Shown in pieces: positions 25,541 through 31,927 of a stretch of DNA of 64,000 nt; the first letter of the stretch is position 1, and every line of letters begins with the position of its first letter. The notes beneath the pieces are model-generated. The model was not told where the DNA came from and searched no databases. It saw only the letters and a program-made list of their open reading frames with translations. The stretch is from YA12-FULL-51-18 sp041665305 (GTDB lineage Bacteria; Elusimicrobiota; Elusimicrobia; Elusimicrobiales; UBA9959). Both the position numbers and the translations under genes were made by a program. The DNA is taken from positions 7,198 to 71,197 of the forward strand of contig JBAYJD010000009.1 in NCBI GenBank assembly GCA_041665305.1, in the 5' to 3' direction.

Positions 25541-26257
25541 ATGATCAAAAAAATTTTATTCGGGCTGGCGGTCGTCGTGTTCCAGGCGGGGGCGGTCCGC
25601 GCCGGTTCCGGCACTTACTCCGGTTTTCCCGGCGCGGCGGCTTCGGACCTCAGGCCTTTTGCCAGGGACCTGGGCGGGCTTTTGGGCAGCGGGACCAACC
25701 AGACAGCCCGGGTGCTGGGTTTCGGCGGGTTCGATGTCAGCGGCAGGGGCTCTATGCAGTTCGAGCCGGAACATAAGGACGGCATCCTGAAAAAAAACAA
25801 GCCTTTCGGCCTCGGCTGGGTGCAGGCCGAGATAGGCATGCCTTACCGCATAGACGGTTTTATCAAAGCCGCCTCCTTCGATAACATGGCGGTCGCCGGC
25901 GGGGGACTGAAGTACGGCCTTACCCAGCCGCAGAAAAAAATGCAGGCTATGCTGGTCGCCACCGGTAATCTGGCCGCCCATAAATTTTTTTACGCCGCGC
26001 ATTACTCTTACGGTCTGGTAGTATCCTTTAACACCCCGGTCGTTTCCCCGTATTTCGGCCTGGGAATGGATAATACAAGGCTTACGGTCCAGATCGTCAA
26101 CGATCCTTCCCTGTCGGGCAGGCGCGTTTCCGTTTCAGCTCCCAGGTACATGGCGGGCGCAAAGATGACATTTTTAACATACGGCTATCTTTCCGGCGGA
26201 TATACCTATACGCACGGCCGGGGGCTTGTCACCGCCGGGCTGGGTTTGCGTATATAA
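25541..26257 (+). CDS. Exported beta-rich protein, possibly outer-membrane
   Basis: 238 residues with a signal peptide (KKILFGLAVVVFQAGAVRAG). The mature part has alternating glycine/aromatic strands (GLGWVQAEIGMPYRIDGFIK, AAHYSYGLVVSFNTPVV, VSPYFGLGMDNTRLTV) and ends in HGRGLVTAGLGLRI. This pattern fits a small outer-membrane beta-barrel, though the last residue is Ile rather than Phe. No family recognised. It is 98 bases after pilB and could have its own transcript. Confidence 0.7.
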   Translation: MIKKILFGLAVVVFQAGAVRAGSGTYSGFPGAAASDLRPFARDLGGLLGSGTNQTARVLGFGGFDVSGRGSMQFEPEHKDGILKKNKPFGLGWVQAEIGMPYRIDGFIKAASFDNMAVAGGGLKYGLTQPQKKMQAMLVATGNLAAHKFFYAAHYSYGLVVSFNTPVVSPYFGLGMDNTRLTVQIVNDPSLSGRRVSVSAPRYMAGAKMTFLTYGYLSGGYTYTHGRGLVTAGLGLRI

Positions 26258-26289
26258 AGTAAAAATCTTGGGACAAAAATCTTTACCGG

Positions 26290-26763
26290 TCAGCCTTTGA
26301 ATTTTTCTTTGAAGTCCCTGCGGAGTTCCCTGTCGATCTCGCGTTTCTTTGTCGCTTCGTGTTTGTCCGGGGCTTTCCTGCCCTTGGCCAATGCCAGGAC
26401 GACTTTGGCCCAGCCTTTCTTGAAATAGACCTCAAGCGGCACGATAGCGGTGCCTTTGGTGGCGGTGGAGTTGGTGAGTCTTTTGATCTCTTTTTTATTC
26501 AGGAGGAGTTTTCTGGTCCGGATGGGGTCCAGTTCTTTTACCGTATTGAAAATGTACGGAGGGATGTGCATACCGTAAAGGTAGAGCCCGTCGCTTTCCA
26601 CCCTGGCGAAGCTTTGGGTGATCTGGGCCTGTTTCAGGCGCAGAGATTTTACCTCCGGCCCTTCCAGCACCAAGCCCGCCTCGAAGGTCTCCAGGATCTC
26701 GTAATCATGCCTGGCCTTTCTGTTCGTGGCGACGGTCTCTATCTCGGGTTCTTTTTTTTTCAT
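26290..26763 (-). CDS. smpB: SsrA-binding protein SmpB
   Basis: 157 residues, normal length. It binds tmRNA and the ribosome in trans-translation. Family motifs: NRKARHDYEILETFEAGLVL, EGPEVKSLR, the central LLLNKKEI, then GTAIVPLEVYFKKGWAKV and the basic C-terminal tail (KREIDRELRRDFKE). The tmRNA gene, often adjacent, is not in the flanking sequence I can read. The ribosome site is weak. Confidence 0.96.
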   Translation of the reverse strand: MKKKEPEIETVATNRKARHDYEILETFEAGLVLEGPEVKSLRLKQAQITQSFARVESDGLYLYGMHIPPYIFNTVKELDPIRTRKLLLNKKEIKRLTNSTATKGTAIVPLEVYFKKGWAKVVLALAKGRKAPDKHEATKKREIDRELRRDFKEKFKG

Positions 26764-26876
26764 TGTAAAAGCGGCCTGAATTTCCTAAAATAGTATCGAG
26801 CGGTAACTGGTGCCTGAACATTAGCCGGTATTATTTTACTAGTTACGGGCTGTTGATTGCCAGAAACATTTTATAT

Positions 26877-26960
26877 GGGCGGGTGGCGGAACTGGCAGAC
26901 GCGCACGGCTCAGGACCGTGTGGCCGAAAGGCCTTATGGGTTCAAGTCCCTTCTCGCCCA
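26877..26960 (+). tRNA. tRNA-Leu(CAG)
   Basis: 84 bases, class II with a long variable arm (GTGGCCGAAAGGCC). Acceptor GGGCGGG pairs with CTCGCCC (one G-U). The anticodon loop CTCAGGA gives CAG. The T arm ATGGG/TTCAAGT/CCCTT has one mismatch. CCA is not encoded. Its 3' part is copied in the following repeat. Confidence 0.92.
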
Positions 26961-27053
26961 TTTATTTAAGGCCGGACCTCGAGGTCCGGCCTTATTATTG
27001 GGCGGGAAGGGACTTGAAGCCGACACCGGCCCATCCGGTGGATGAAAAGCGAA
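26944..27053 (+). repeat. 110-base element containing tRNA-Leu 3' end and terminator, copy 1
   Basis: Begins at AAGTCCCTTCTCGCCCA (the tRNA 3' end), contains a perfect 26-base palindrome (26968-26993; AAGGCCGGACCTC and its complement) and then TGGGCGGGAAGGGACTT, which is the inverted copy of the tRNA end with one mismatch. The whole can fold into one long stem; the inner palindrome is a plausible terminator. Copy 2 lies 166 bases downstream. Confidence 0.9.
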
Positions 27054-27109
27054 GCGTCAGCCGGTGCGGCCGGCTTTGGAGGAGGTCGCGGGAGCGACCG
27101 GGGGAAAAG

Positions 27110-27219
27110 AAGTCCCTTCTCGCCCATTTATTTAAGGCCGGACCTCGAGGTCCGGCCTTATTATTGGGCGGGAAGGGACTTGAAGCCGACACCGGCGCAT
27201 CCGGTGGATGAAAAGCGAA
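27110..27219 (+). repeat. 110-base tRNA-end element, copy 2
   Basis: Identical to copy 1 over 110 bases apart from one C/G difference, but preceded by unrelated sequence instead of the tRNA body. The 56 bases between copies are GC-rich with no gene. The element ends where an AT palindrome begins. Confidence 0.92.
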
Positions 27220-27245
27220 AAAATTTTTGAGGCAAAAATTTTTAC
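27218..27245. repeat. AT-rich palindromic repeat, variant
   Basis: AAAAAATTTTTGAGGC + AAAAATTTTTACC, a one-base variant of the GCGGC form, directly followed by a CCCGCC hairpin. Confidence 0.8.
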
Positions 27246-27250
27246 CATGT

Positions 27251-27275
27251 CCCGCCCCAGAGGGCGGGATTTTTT
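27251..27275 (+). terminator. Rho-independent terminator
   Basis: CCCGCCC, loop CAGA, GGGCGGG, then ATTTTTTT. Positioned to end plus-strand transcripts from the tRNA-Leu locus. Confidence 0.75.
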
Positions 27276-27286
27276 TGCGGTAAGAG

Positions 27287-27350
27287 GGAGTTGAGGGAGA
27301 AAGAAGTTTCTCCCTCAACTCCGGCACGGGGATGGGGAAAACCCCGTGCC
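27287..27350. repeat. Two adjacent hairpins
   Basis: GGAGTTGAGGGAGAAA / TTTCTCCCTCAACTCC (27287-27322, loop GAAG) and GGCACGGGG / CCCCGTGCC (27323-27350). The first resembles the hairpin ahead of hypC at 37038-37075. Confidence 0.8.
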
Positions 27351-27359
27351 GGGTACGAT

Positions 27360-27383
27360 AAAATGTCGTCTTACGACATTTTA
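27360..27383. repeat. AAAATGTCGT/ACGACATTTT palindrome
   Basis: AAAATGTCGTCTTACGACAT followed by TTTA; it overlaps the stop codon of the HExxH protein gene. Related copies at 28663-28686 and 41243-41265. Confidence 0.8.
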
Positions 27384-28388
27384 TTTAAGGGTCAGCTGGC
27401 CTTGAAACACTTCGGAAAGGTCTTTTTGCGTCAGCGGCATGCCCGTCGGAAGGCTGCAATTCAGCGCAACGGTAAGACCGGGCTCCTGCGAAATACTGTA
27501 AAATCCGGACGCTGCTTGCGGCGTTTCCGTAATTACAAATGTTTTGGGCCGCGAGGCGTCACGGCTGTAGCCGGGATCAATATTGTATATGTCCAGGTGG
27601 CACAGCAATTGCGTGCCGGCCGGCTCGTCTTTTCCCGGAACGGTCAGGAATTTTTTGTCCAGCAGCTTTTTCCACAGCGCGGGCGAGATGGTAAAAGAGC
27701 CGCCGACCGCGGGCGGCTTGATCTCAGCCGGGCCGCCTTCAAGAGCCAGGTAAATGCGGCCGATATTGTTCCCGATCTCCTGGCATTCGCCTTCGGTATC
27801 CGTATAGCCGTTGCCGGCGGGCATTCTGCGGTCTCCAAGCACCGGCGCGAGCATTTCCGCCTGAGTGGCCGCACACTCGTCTATTCTGCTGAGATTATGC
27901 GTCATTTCATGCACTAATTTCTGGGCGATAACGGCGGTGCGAAGCTGGAACGCCGAGTTGCACGCATTTATAATGTTGCGGTTGGTGTTGGTAGTGTACA
28001 TTTCGTAGTGCGTCCCCTCGCAAAAACCACGATCCGGTTCTCCGTCGTAGGGATAGTCGAAGGAAAGGTTCTCGCTTTTAAGGCGCGCCGCGATTTTTTG
28101 ATAATCGGCACGCAATTGCTCGGGATCATTGATTAGCGCGGCGGCCTGGGCGCTTTCCGGAGAGGACAGGAACCGGATGCTTGCCTCTACCCAGTCGATA
28201 GCCATCTTTCTGGCGAGCGCCAGTTTCTCGGCGCGCGCCGATATTTTGCCGGCGCCGGCCGGAACAGGAATGCGCTGGTTGGATGCCGGAACTTGCCGTT
28301 CGAGTCCGGCTAAAGCACCTTCATGCGTGTGTGCCGCCGCCGGACCCGCCGAGGCGAGCGCTGCTGCCGCTATCAATATTTTCACCAT
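27381..28388 (-). CDS. Exported HExxH (putative metallopeptidase) protein
   Basis: 335 residues. Signal peptide MVKILIAAAALASAGPAAAH, then a helical region. A zinc-type motif HEMTH (His160, Glu161, His164) sits in VIAQKLVHEMTHNLSRIDECAA, with Glu171 a candidate third ligand. Six cysteines (for example GFCEG, NACNS, DECAA, GECQE, LLCHL, ALNCS) suggest disulfides outside the cytoplasm. I do not recognise the family. GGAGGG lies eight bases before the ATG. The stop codon lies in a palindromic repeat, and the last few codons may be repeat-derived. Confidence 0.75.
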   Translation of the reverse strand: MVKILIAAAALASAGPAAAHTHEGALAGLERQVPASNQRIPVPAGAGKISARAEKLALARKMAIDWVEASIRFLSSPESAQAAALINDPEQLRADYQKIAARLKSENLSFDYPYDGEPDRGFCEGTHYEMYTTNTNRNIINACNSAFQLRTAVIAQKLVHEMTHNLSRIDECAATQAEMLAPVLGDRRMPAGNGYTDTEGECQEIGNNIGRIYLALEGGPAEIKPPAVGGSFTISPALWKKLLDKKFLTVPGKDEPAGTQLLCHLDIYNIDPGYSRDASRPKTFVITETPQAASGFYSISQEPGLTVALNCSLPTGMPLTQKDLSEVFQGQLTLK

Positions 28389-28587
28389 AAGATTGTCCCT
28401 CCTGCCATTCCCAAGTCTGGACCCTTTATCAAACAGTTTAATATGCGGAGGGCCTTAAAGCCTGAGCATAAAGACCTGCGTCTTTATGTTATAGTGCCCT
28501 GAAGACCGTAGGCATAAGGTATCACGGATTCAGGGCCTTATGGCCCAGGGCTGTTCTGAAAGGAAACGGCATCCCGCTCCAATTTAG

Positions 28588-28645
28588 TAAAAATTTTTAC
28601 CGCTAAAATTTTTACCATACCCCGCCCTATAGGGCGGGGTTACCA
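28588..28645. repeat. Composite AT palindrome + CCCCGCCC hairpin
   Basis: Two half-units, GTAAAAATTTTTACC and CTAAAATTTTTACC, followed by CCCCGCCC-TATA-GGGCGGGG. This is the fullest copy of the composite repeat in the window. Confidence 0.85.
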
Positions 28646-28662
28646 TTCGGTAAGAGGAAGAT

Positions 28663-28686
28663 AAAATGTCGTTTTACGGCATTTTA
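28663..28686. repeat. AAAATGTCGT palindrome, variant copy
   Basis: AAAATGTCGTTTTACGGCAT then TTTA. It lies 19 bases upstream of the pilin -35 element. Confidence 0.75.
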
Positions 28687-28704
28687 TAGTGTGACTTTTA
28701 GTCA

Positions 28705-28734
28705 TTGACAATGCCCTTTGGGTTCATGTAAACT
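28705..28734 (+). promoter_or_regulatory. Promoter for the pilin gene
   Basis: Consensus TTGACA (28705-28710), 18-base spacer, TAAACT (28729-28734). This leaves an untranslated leader of about 90 bases before the AGGAGG site at 28821-28826. Confidence 0.72.
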
Positions 28735-28833
28735 ATTATCAGATGAGGGCTTCTCCGGATATCATTCATATATCATCCCGGTGGTGTTCTTGTCTCATGT
28801 GACGGCACATGCATTATACCAGGAGGTAATAGT

Positions 28834-29274
28834 ATGAAAATGAACAAGAAGGGCTTCACGCTGATCGAGCTTATGATCGTGGTGGCCATTATCGGTATTC
28901 TGGCCGCTATCGCCATCCCGAAGTTTGCTGATCTGATCAACAAATCGAAGGAAGGCGCGACCAAGGGAGCGCTTTCCAGCGTCAGGAGCGCTATTCAGGT
29001 ATACTACGGAGATAACGAAGGTATCTTCCCGGCCGGCGATCTGACCCCGCTCACCGCCGCTGGCAAGTATCTGAACGACATCCCTGTGGCGAAGCTGCCT
29101 GGTACCGGACATCTCGATACCGCGCTTGTCACCAACAATGTCGCCAACACCAGCGCCGGCGATGTGGGCGGCTGGATGTACTTCGCAAATTCGTCCTGGA
29201 CCGCTACCTGGGGAACCTTCATAGTGGGCTGCACCCAGAACGATCTGAAGGGCGTCGTCTGGACCTCGTACTAA
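28834..29274 (+). CDS. pilA: Type IV major pilin (PilA-like)
   Basis: 146 residues. Class III signal sequence MKMNKKG, cleaved before Phe8, with Glu12 at mature position 5 and the hydrophobic helix FTLIELMIVVAIIGILAAIA. The globular part (VRSAIQVYYGDNEGIFPAGD, YLNDIPVAKLP, GGWMYFANSSWTATWG) is short, like minor-length pilins and type II pseudopilins; only one Cys is seen, so no disulfide loop. A consensus promoter, AGGAGG site and strong terminator around a single gene indicate high, monocistronic expression, which favours major pilin over a minor pseudopilin. The prepilin peptidase gene follows. Confidence 0.92.
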   Translation: MKMNKKGFTLIELMIVVAIIGILAAIAIPKFADLINKSKEGATKGALSSVRSAIQVYYGDNEGIFPAGDLTPLTAAGKYLNDIPVAKLPGTGHLDTALVTNNVANTSAGDVGGWMYFANSSWTATWGTFIVGCTQNDLKGVVWTSY

Positions 29275-29291
29275 GCAGTGTGACTGAGTTT

Positions 29292-29325
29292 AAAAAGGCC
29301 CCGCGCAGCGACGCGGGGCCTTTTT
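29292..29325 (+). terminator. Rho-independent terminator of the pilin gene
   Basis: Stem AAAAAGGCCCCGCG with CGCGGGGCCTTTTT, six-base loop, 17 bases after the stop codon. Confidence 0.93.
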
Positions 29326-29330
29326 AATTT

Positions 29331-30119
29331 ATGATAACCATTACGCTTTTTCTATTTGCGGCCGTTTTCGGATCGTTGATCGGCAGCTTCCTGAATGTTT
29401 GTATTTCCAGGCTGCCGGAAGGCCTGTCCATCGTTAAGCCCCGTTCGCGCTGTCCTAAATGTCTAACGCCGATCAGTTTTTATGATAATGTCCCGCTTTT
29501 AAGTTTTATTTTTTTGCGCGGCCGCTGCCGCCATTGTTCCCTGCCCATACCCTGGCGTTACCCGGCGGTGGAAATCCTGACCGGCGTTGCGACCGCCCTG
29601 CTTTTTTTAAAATGGCGGGCGGAGCCGGCCTGGCTGGCCGCGGCCCTCTGCGCGGCGTATCTCCTTATCGTGATAGCGTTCATAGATCTTGAAACAATGA
29701 TGATCGCCGATATCTTTTCATACGGCCTTCTCTGCCTGGGTTTGGCCTCCTGTTTTTTTAATCCTTATTTTTCGGGCCCGGCTTTGAGTCGTTTCCTGGG
29801 CTTCCTGGCTGGCGGCGCGTCCGGGGCTTTCATCGTATGGCTTATGGCCTGGCTGGGGGCCAGGATCTACAAAAAAGAAGCCGTGGGAGAGGGGGATATC
29901 TTTCTAATGTCCGGCATCGGGGCTTTAACCGGCTGGCAGGGAGTGATCTCCGCGCTGATCATGGCGTCTTTTTTCGGTTCCGTCTATGGTATAACCCTCC
30001 TGCTGGCCAAAAAAGCGAAGCGGTTCGATCATATTCCTTTCGGCCCGTTCCTGGCGCTGGGGGCGCTGATAAACCTTTACCGCCTTATAAGGCCGGCGGA
30101 TCTTTTTTTCTACTGGTAA
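29331..30119 (+). CDS. pilD: Prepilin peptidase / N-methyltransferase
   Basis: 262 residues, membrane protein with about seven hydrophobic segments. It cleaves the pilin leader and methylates the new N-terminal Phe. The N-terminal region has GSLIGSFLNVCISRLPEG and two CX2C pairs (CPKC and CRHC) of the methyltransferase/zinc loop. The catalytic aspartates are in FIDLETMMI and GEGDIFLMSGIGA, the A24 family signature. The start ATG lies in the tail of the pilin terminator and has no clear ribosome site, so its expression is probably low or by read-through. Confidence 0.94.
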   Translation: MITITLFLFAAVFGSLIGSFLNVCISRLPEGLSIVKPRSRCPKCLTPISFYDNVPLLSFIFLRGRCRHCSLPIPWRYPAVEILTGVATALLFLKWRAEPAWLAAALCAAYLLIVIAFIDLETMMIADIFSYGLLCLGLASCFFNPYFSGPALSRFLGFLAGGASGAFIVWLMAWLGARIYKKEAVGEGDIFLMSGIGALTGWQGVISALIMASFFGSVYGITLLLAKKAKRFDHIPFGPFLALGALINLYRLIRPADLFFYW

Positions 30120-30133
30120 AAAACGGTAAATAT

Positions 30134-30178
30134 AAATAGGGACAGCGACCATTTATTAAATGGTCGCTGTCCCTATTT
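30134..30178 (+). terminator. 45-base perfect inverted repeat after pilD
   Basis: 22-base arms (AAATAGGGACAGCGACCATT...) around one base. A bidirectional terminator is likely, for pilD and for the tRNA-Ser(TGA) transcript from the other side. Confidence 0.85.
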
Positions 30179-30187
30179 ATCTATTTA

Positions 30188-30319
30188 TGCGGAGTGGACT
30201 ACGCTACCCTGTCGTGTGTTCCCGGACACCGCGCATGTTTTCCGAAGTAAAACTGCGGAGTGGACTACGCTATCCTGTCGTGTGTTTTCGGACACCGCGC
30301 CGGTTTTCCGTAGGAAAAC
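30188..30319 (-). repeat. Two tandem 66-base repeats 3' of tRNA-Ser(TGA)
   Basis: Copies 30188-30253 and 30254-30319 begin GCGGAGTGGACTACGCTA and differ at a few positions. The first repeat begins right after the encoded CCA of the tRNA in its direction of transcription. Each copy has a small GTTTTCC/GGAAAAC-type hairpin, and each ends in a GCGGAGT that resembles the tRNA 3' end. Confidence 0.88.
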
Positions 30320-30409
30320 TGGCGGAGAGGGAGGGATTCGAACCCACGGTACGCATAAGCGTACACCGGTTTTCAAGACCGGCGCCATAAACCACTCGGC
30401 CACCTCTCC
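30320..30409 (-). tRNA. tRNA-Ser(TGA)
   Basis: 90 bases including encoded CCA. Acceptor GGAGAGG/CCTCTCC, discriminator G, long variable arm (GTACGCTTATGCGTAC), anticodon loop CTTGAAA giving TGA, T arm GGGTTCGAATCCC. The transcript is preceded by a conserved hairpin leader. Confidence 0.95.
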
Positions 30410-30410
30410 A

Positions 30411-30484
30411 TCTCTGTCGCACCCCAATCGCACTGCAAAGCGATTGGGGCGAATAACGCCGGACCTCTAAAGGAAATCGGTCCT
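30411..30484 (-). repeat. Pre-tRNA leader hairpin element, copy 1
   Basis: In tRNA orientation: GGACC...GGTCC, then CGCCCCAATCGC, an eight-base loop, GCGATTGGGG and TGCGACAGAGA directly before the tRNA. Shared with the elements before tRNA-Ser(GGA) and tRNA-Tyr, and with an orphan copy. Confidence 0.85.
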
Positions 30485-30532
30485 CCATCACTGTTCAGAT
30501 TATATAAAATCGGGAGTCCTATAGGACCTGGT

Positions 30533-30560
30533 TAAAAATTTTTGCGGCAAAAATTTTTAC
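30533..30560. repeat. AT-rich palindromic repeat copy
   Basis: TAAAAATTTTTGCGGC + AAAAATTTTTAC, between the tRNA-Ser leader and the metzincin gene. The 138 bases from here to the gene show nothing else. Confidence 0.85.
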
Positions 30561-30698
30561 TATCCGCTTTGATGGGCCAAATGCTGCAAAAATCCGGGAC
30601 CTTTGACCCAGGTGAATTTCGCGCGATCCTGGTAACCTGTTTCTGTACGCAGCGGCGCGCGGCGCAGTTCTGTTGGCATCCGGATAGGGGAAACAATA

Positions 30699-31874
30699 AT
30701 GAAAATGATCGCTTTAATCGTTCTCATGGCGGGTTGGGGATCGTTCCCCGTGTCCGCTTCCCCGGGTGTTGAGCGGGGCATGTACCAGGTAGGAGACAAC
30801 CAGGCCAGCCGGATCACGGCCGTCGAGTTTGATTCGTCGTTCAATTCGGATAATTTTTCGGATGAGCTTGTTTTTGAAGTCCCTTCCGGCGCTACAAGCA
30901 TGCAGATAGAAGTTTATGCCTCGGATCTCAGCGCCGTGCCTCTTGTCGCGGACCTGGTCCGGCTAGGCACGGACGGCGGCGTTGTTGAAACCTTGATCTC
31001 TCATGTCGTGGCCCAAGGCTCGGATCCCGCCCTGGTAAGGAATGCGGCGAGTTTCAGCAAAGAGCCTGGGCCATATTTAAGCCCCAACAGGTCTATCGGC
31101 GGTTTAATGGGTTACGCCTCGGCCGTCGTGCCGAACAATCCCGGCGTGGCGCTGACTCCCGGCGCCTGGCGGGCCAGGATAAAGGACCTCACCGGGGGCC
31201 TGAGCGACCGCGGTTTTAAAATGCGCGTGCTTTTCAGGATCCCGGAGACGGCGGCTCGCAAAAAGATTTTGCCGCTGAACCTGTATTTTACCGGCGCCGG
31301 CGGCTGGACCACAAAAACTTACAGGTCGAATCGCGTGGATATTAAAGCTTTTTTTAACGCGCTCGCCGTGATCTTTGCCAACGCGGGGATCGAACTGCGG
31401 ATCGCCTCCGTCGCCGACATCGGGGACGCTTCCAAAGAACCGGAAAAGTTTAAAATAAGTACCGGTGAGAAACTGAACGAGCTGTTCAGGTCCGGCGGCG
31501 CCAAAAACGGCGTTAAATTATTTTTTGTCCAGAGCGTGCTTGGCGGCGTGGGGGGGATTTCCAGCGGGATCGGAGGGCCTAAGGTGTCGGCGAATTATCC
31601 GTTCGGAGGCATCGCCCTCTCGGAGGCTTATACCAGCTATCCCACCATATTTTCAATTATTACAGCTCATGAGCTCGGCCATTATCTGGGTTTATATCAC
31701 GACAAGGAATATGGGACGCTTTTGTTCGACCAGATCCCCGACACTACGGACAACGGCGTTCCGCCCAATGTGATGGATGCGCAGGCTTCAAATACCCCCG
31801 ACCAGGTGCGGGAGTTTACGCCGCAGCAAAGCGCCGTCATGTCCCGCCACCCGGCGATCATTGAAATCCCGTAA
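30699..31874 (+). CDS. Secreted metzincin-type zinc metalloprotease
   Basis: 391 residues with a signal peptide (MKMIALIVLMAGWGSFPVSA). The N-terminal 180 residues are beta-rich (VEFDSSFNSDNFSDELVFEV). The zinc motif HELGHYLGLYHD gives His324, Glu325, His328 and His334, and a Met-turn follows (PPNVMDAQAS), so the metzincin fold is clear. The subfamily (pappalysin/leishmanolysin-like or other) is not resolved. Ribosome site GGGGA. The signal sequence resembles that of the small protein at 63.2 kb in both protein and DNA. Confidence 0.88.
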   Translation: MKMIALIVLMAGWGSFPVSASPGVERGMYQVGDNQASRITAVEFDSSFNSDNFSDELVFEVPSGATSMQIEVYASDLSAVPLVADLVRLGTDGGVVETLISHVVAQGSDPALVRNAASFSKEPGPYLSPNRSIGGLMGYASAVVPNNPGVALTPGAWRARIKDLTGGLSDRGFKMRVLFRIPETAARKKILPLNLYFTGAGGWTTKTYRSNRVDIKAFFNALAVIFANAGIELRIASVADIGDASKEPEKFKISTGEKLNELFRSGGAKNGVKLFFVQSVLGGVGGISSGIGGPKVSANYPFGGIALSEAYTSYPTIFSIITAHELGHYLGLYHDKEYGTLLFDQIPDTTDNGVPPNVMDAQASNTPDQVREFTPQQSAVMSRHPAIIEIP

Positions 31875-31927
31875 GAATAGGTCGGCGTCGCAGGGCGGCG
31901 CCGGTGAGAAATGGTAAAATATACGTT

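Larger units (their letters stand above)
28389..28833. other. 445-base intergenic region rich in repeats
   Basis: Between the divergent HExxH gene and the pilin gene. It holds a CATAAAGAC/GTCTTTATG hairpin (about 28465-28489), an AT palindrome pair with a GC hairpin, an AAAATGTC palindrome and the pilin promoter. No open frame is convincing. Confidence 0.7.

Noticed and set aside
26857..27230. Small plus-strand frames over tRNA-Leu and the duplicated unit
   Set aside because: They translate the tRNA and the repeats; the same peptide occurs twice because the DNA repeats.
30188..30319. CRISPR array
   Set aside because: Two adjacent 66-base repeats without spacers, next to a tRNA; no cas genes in the window.
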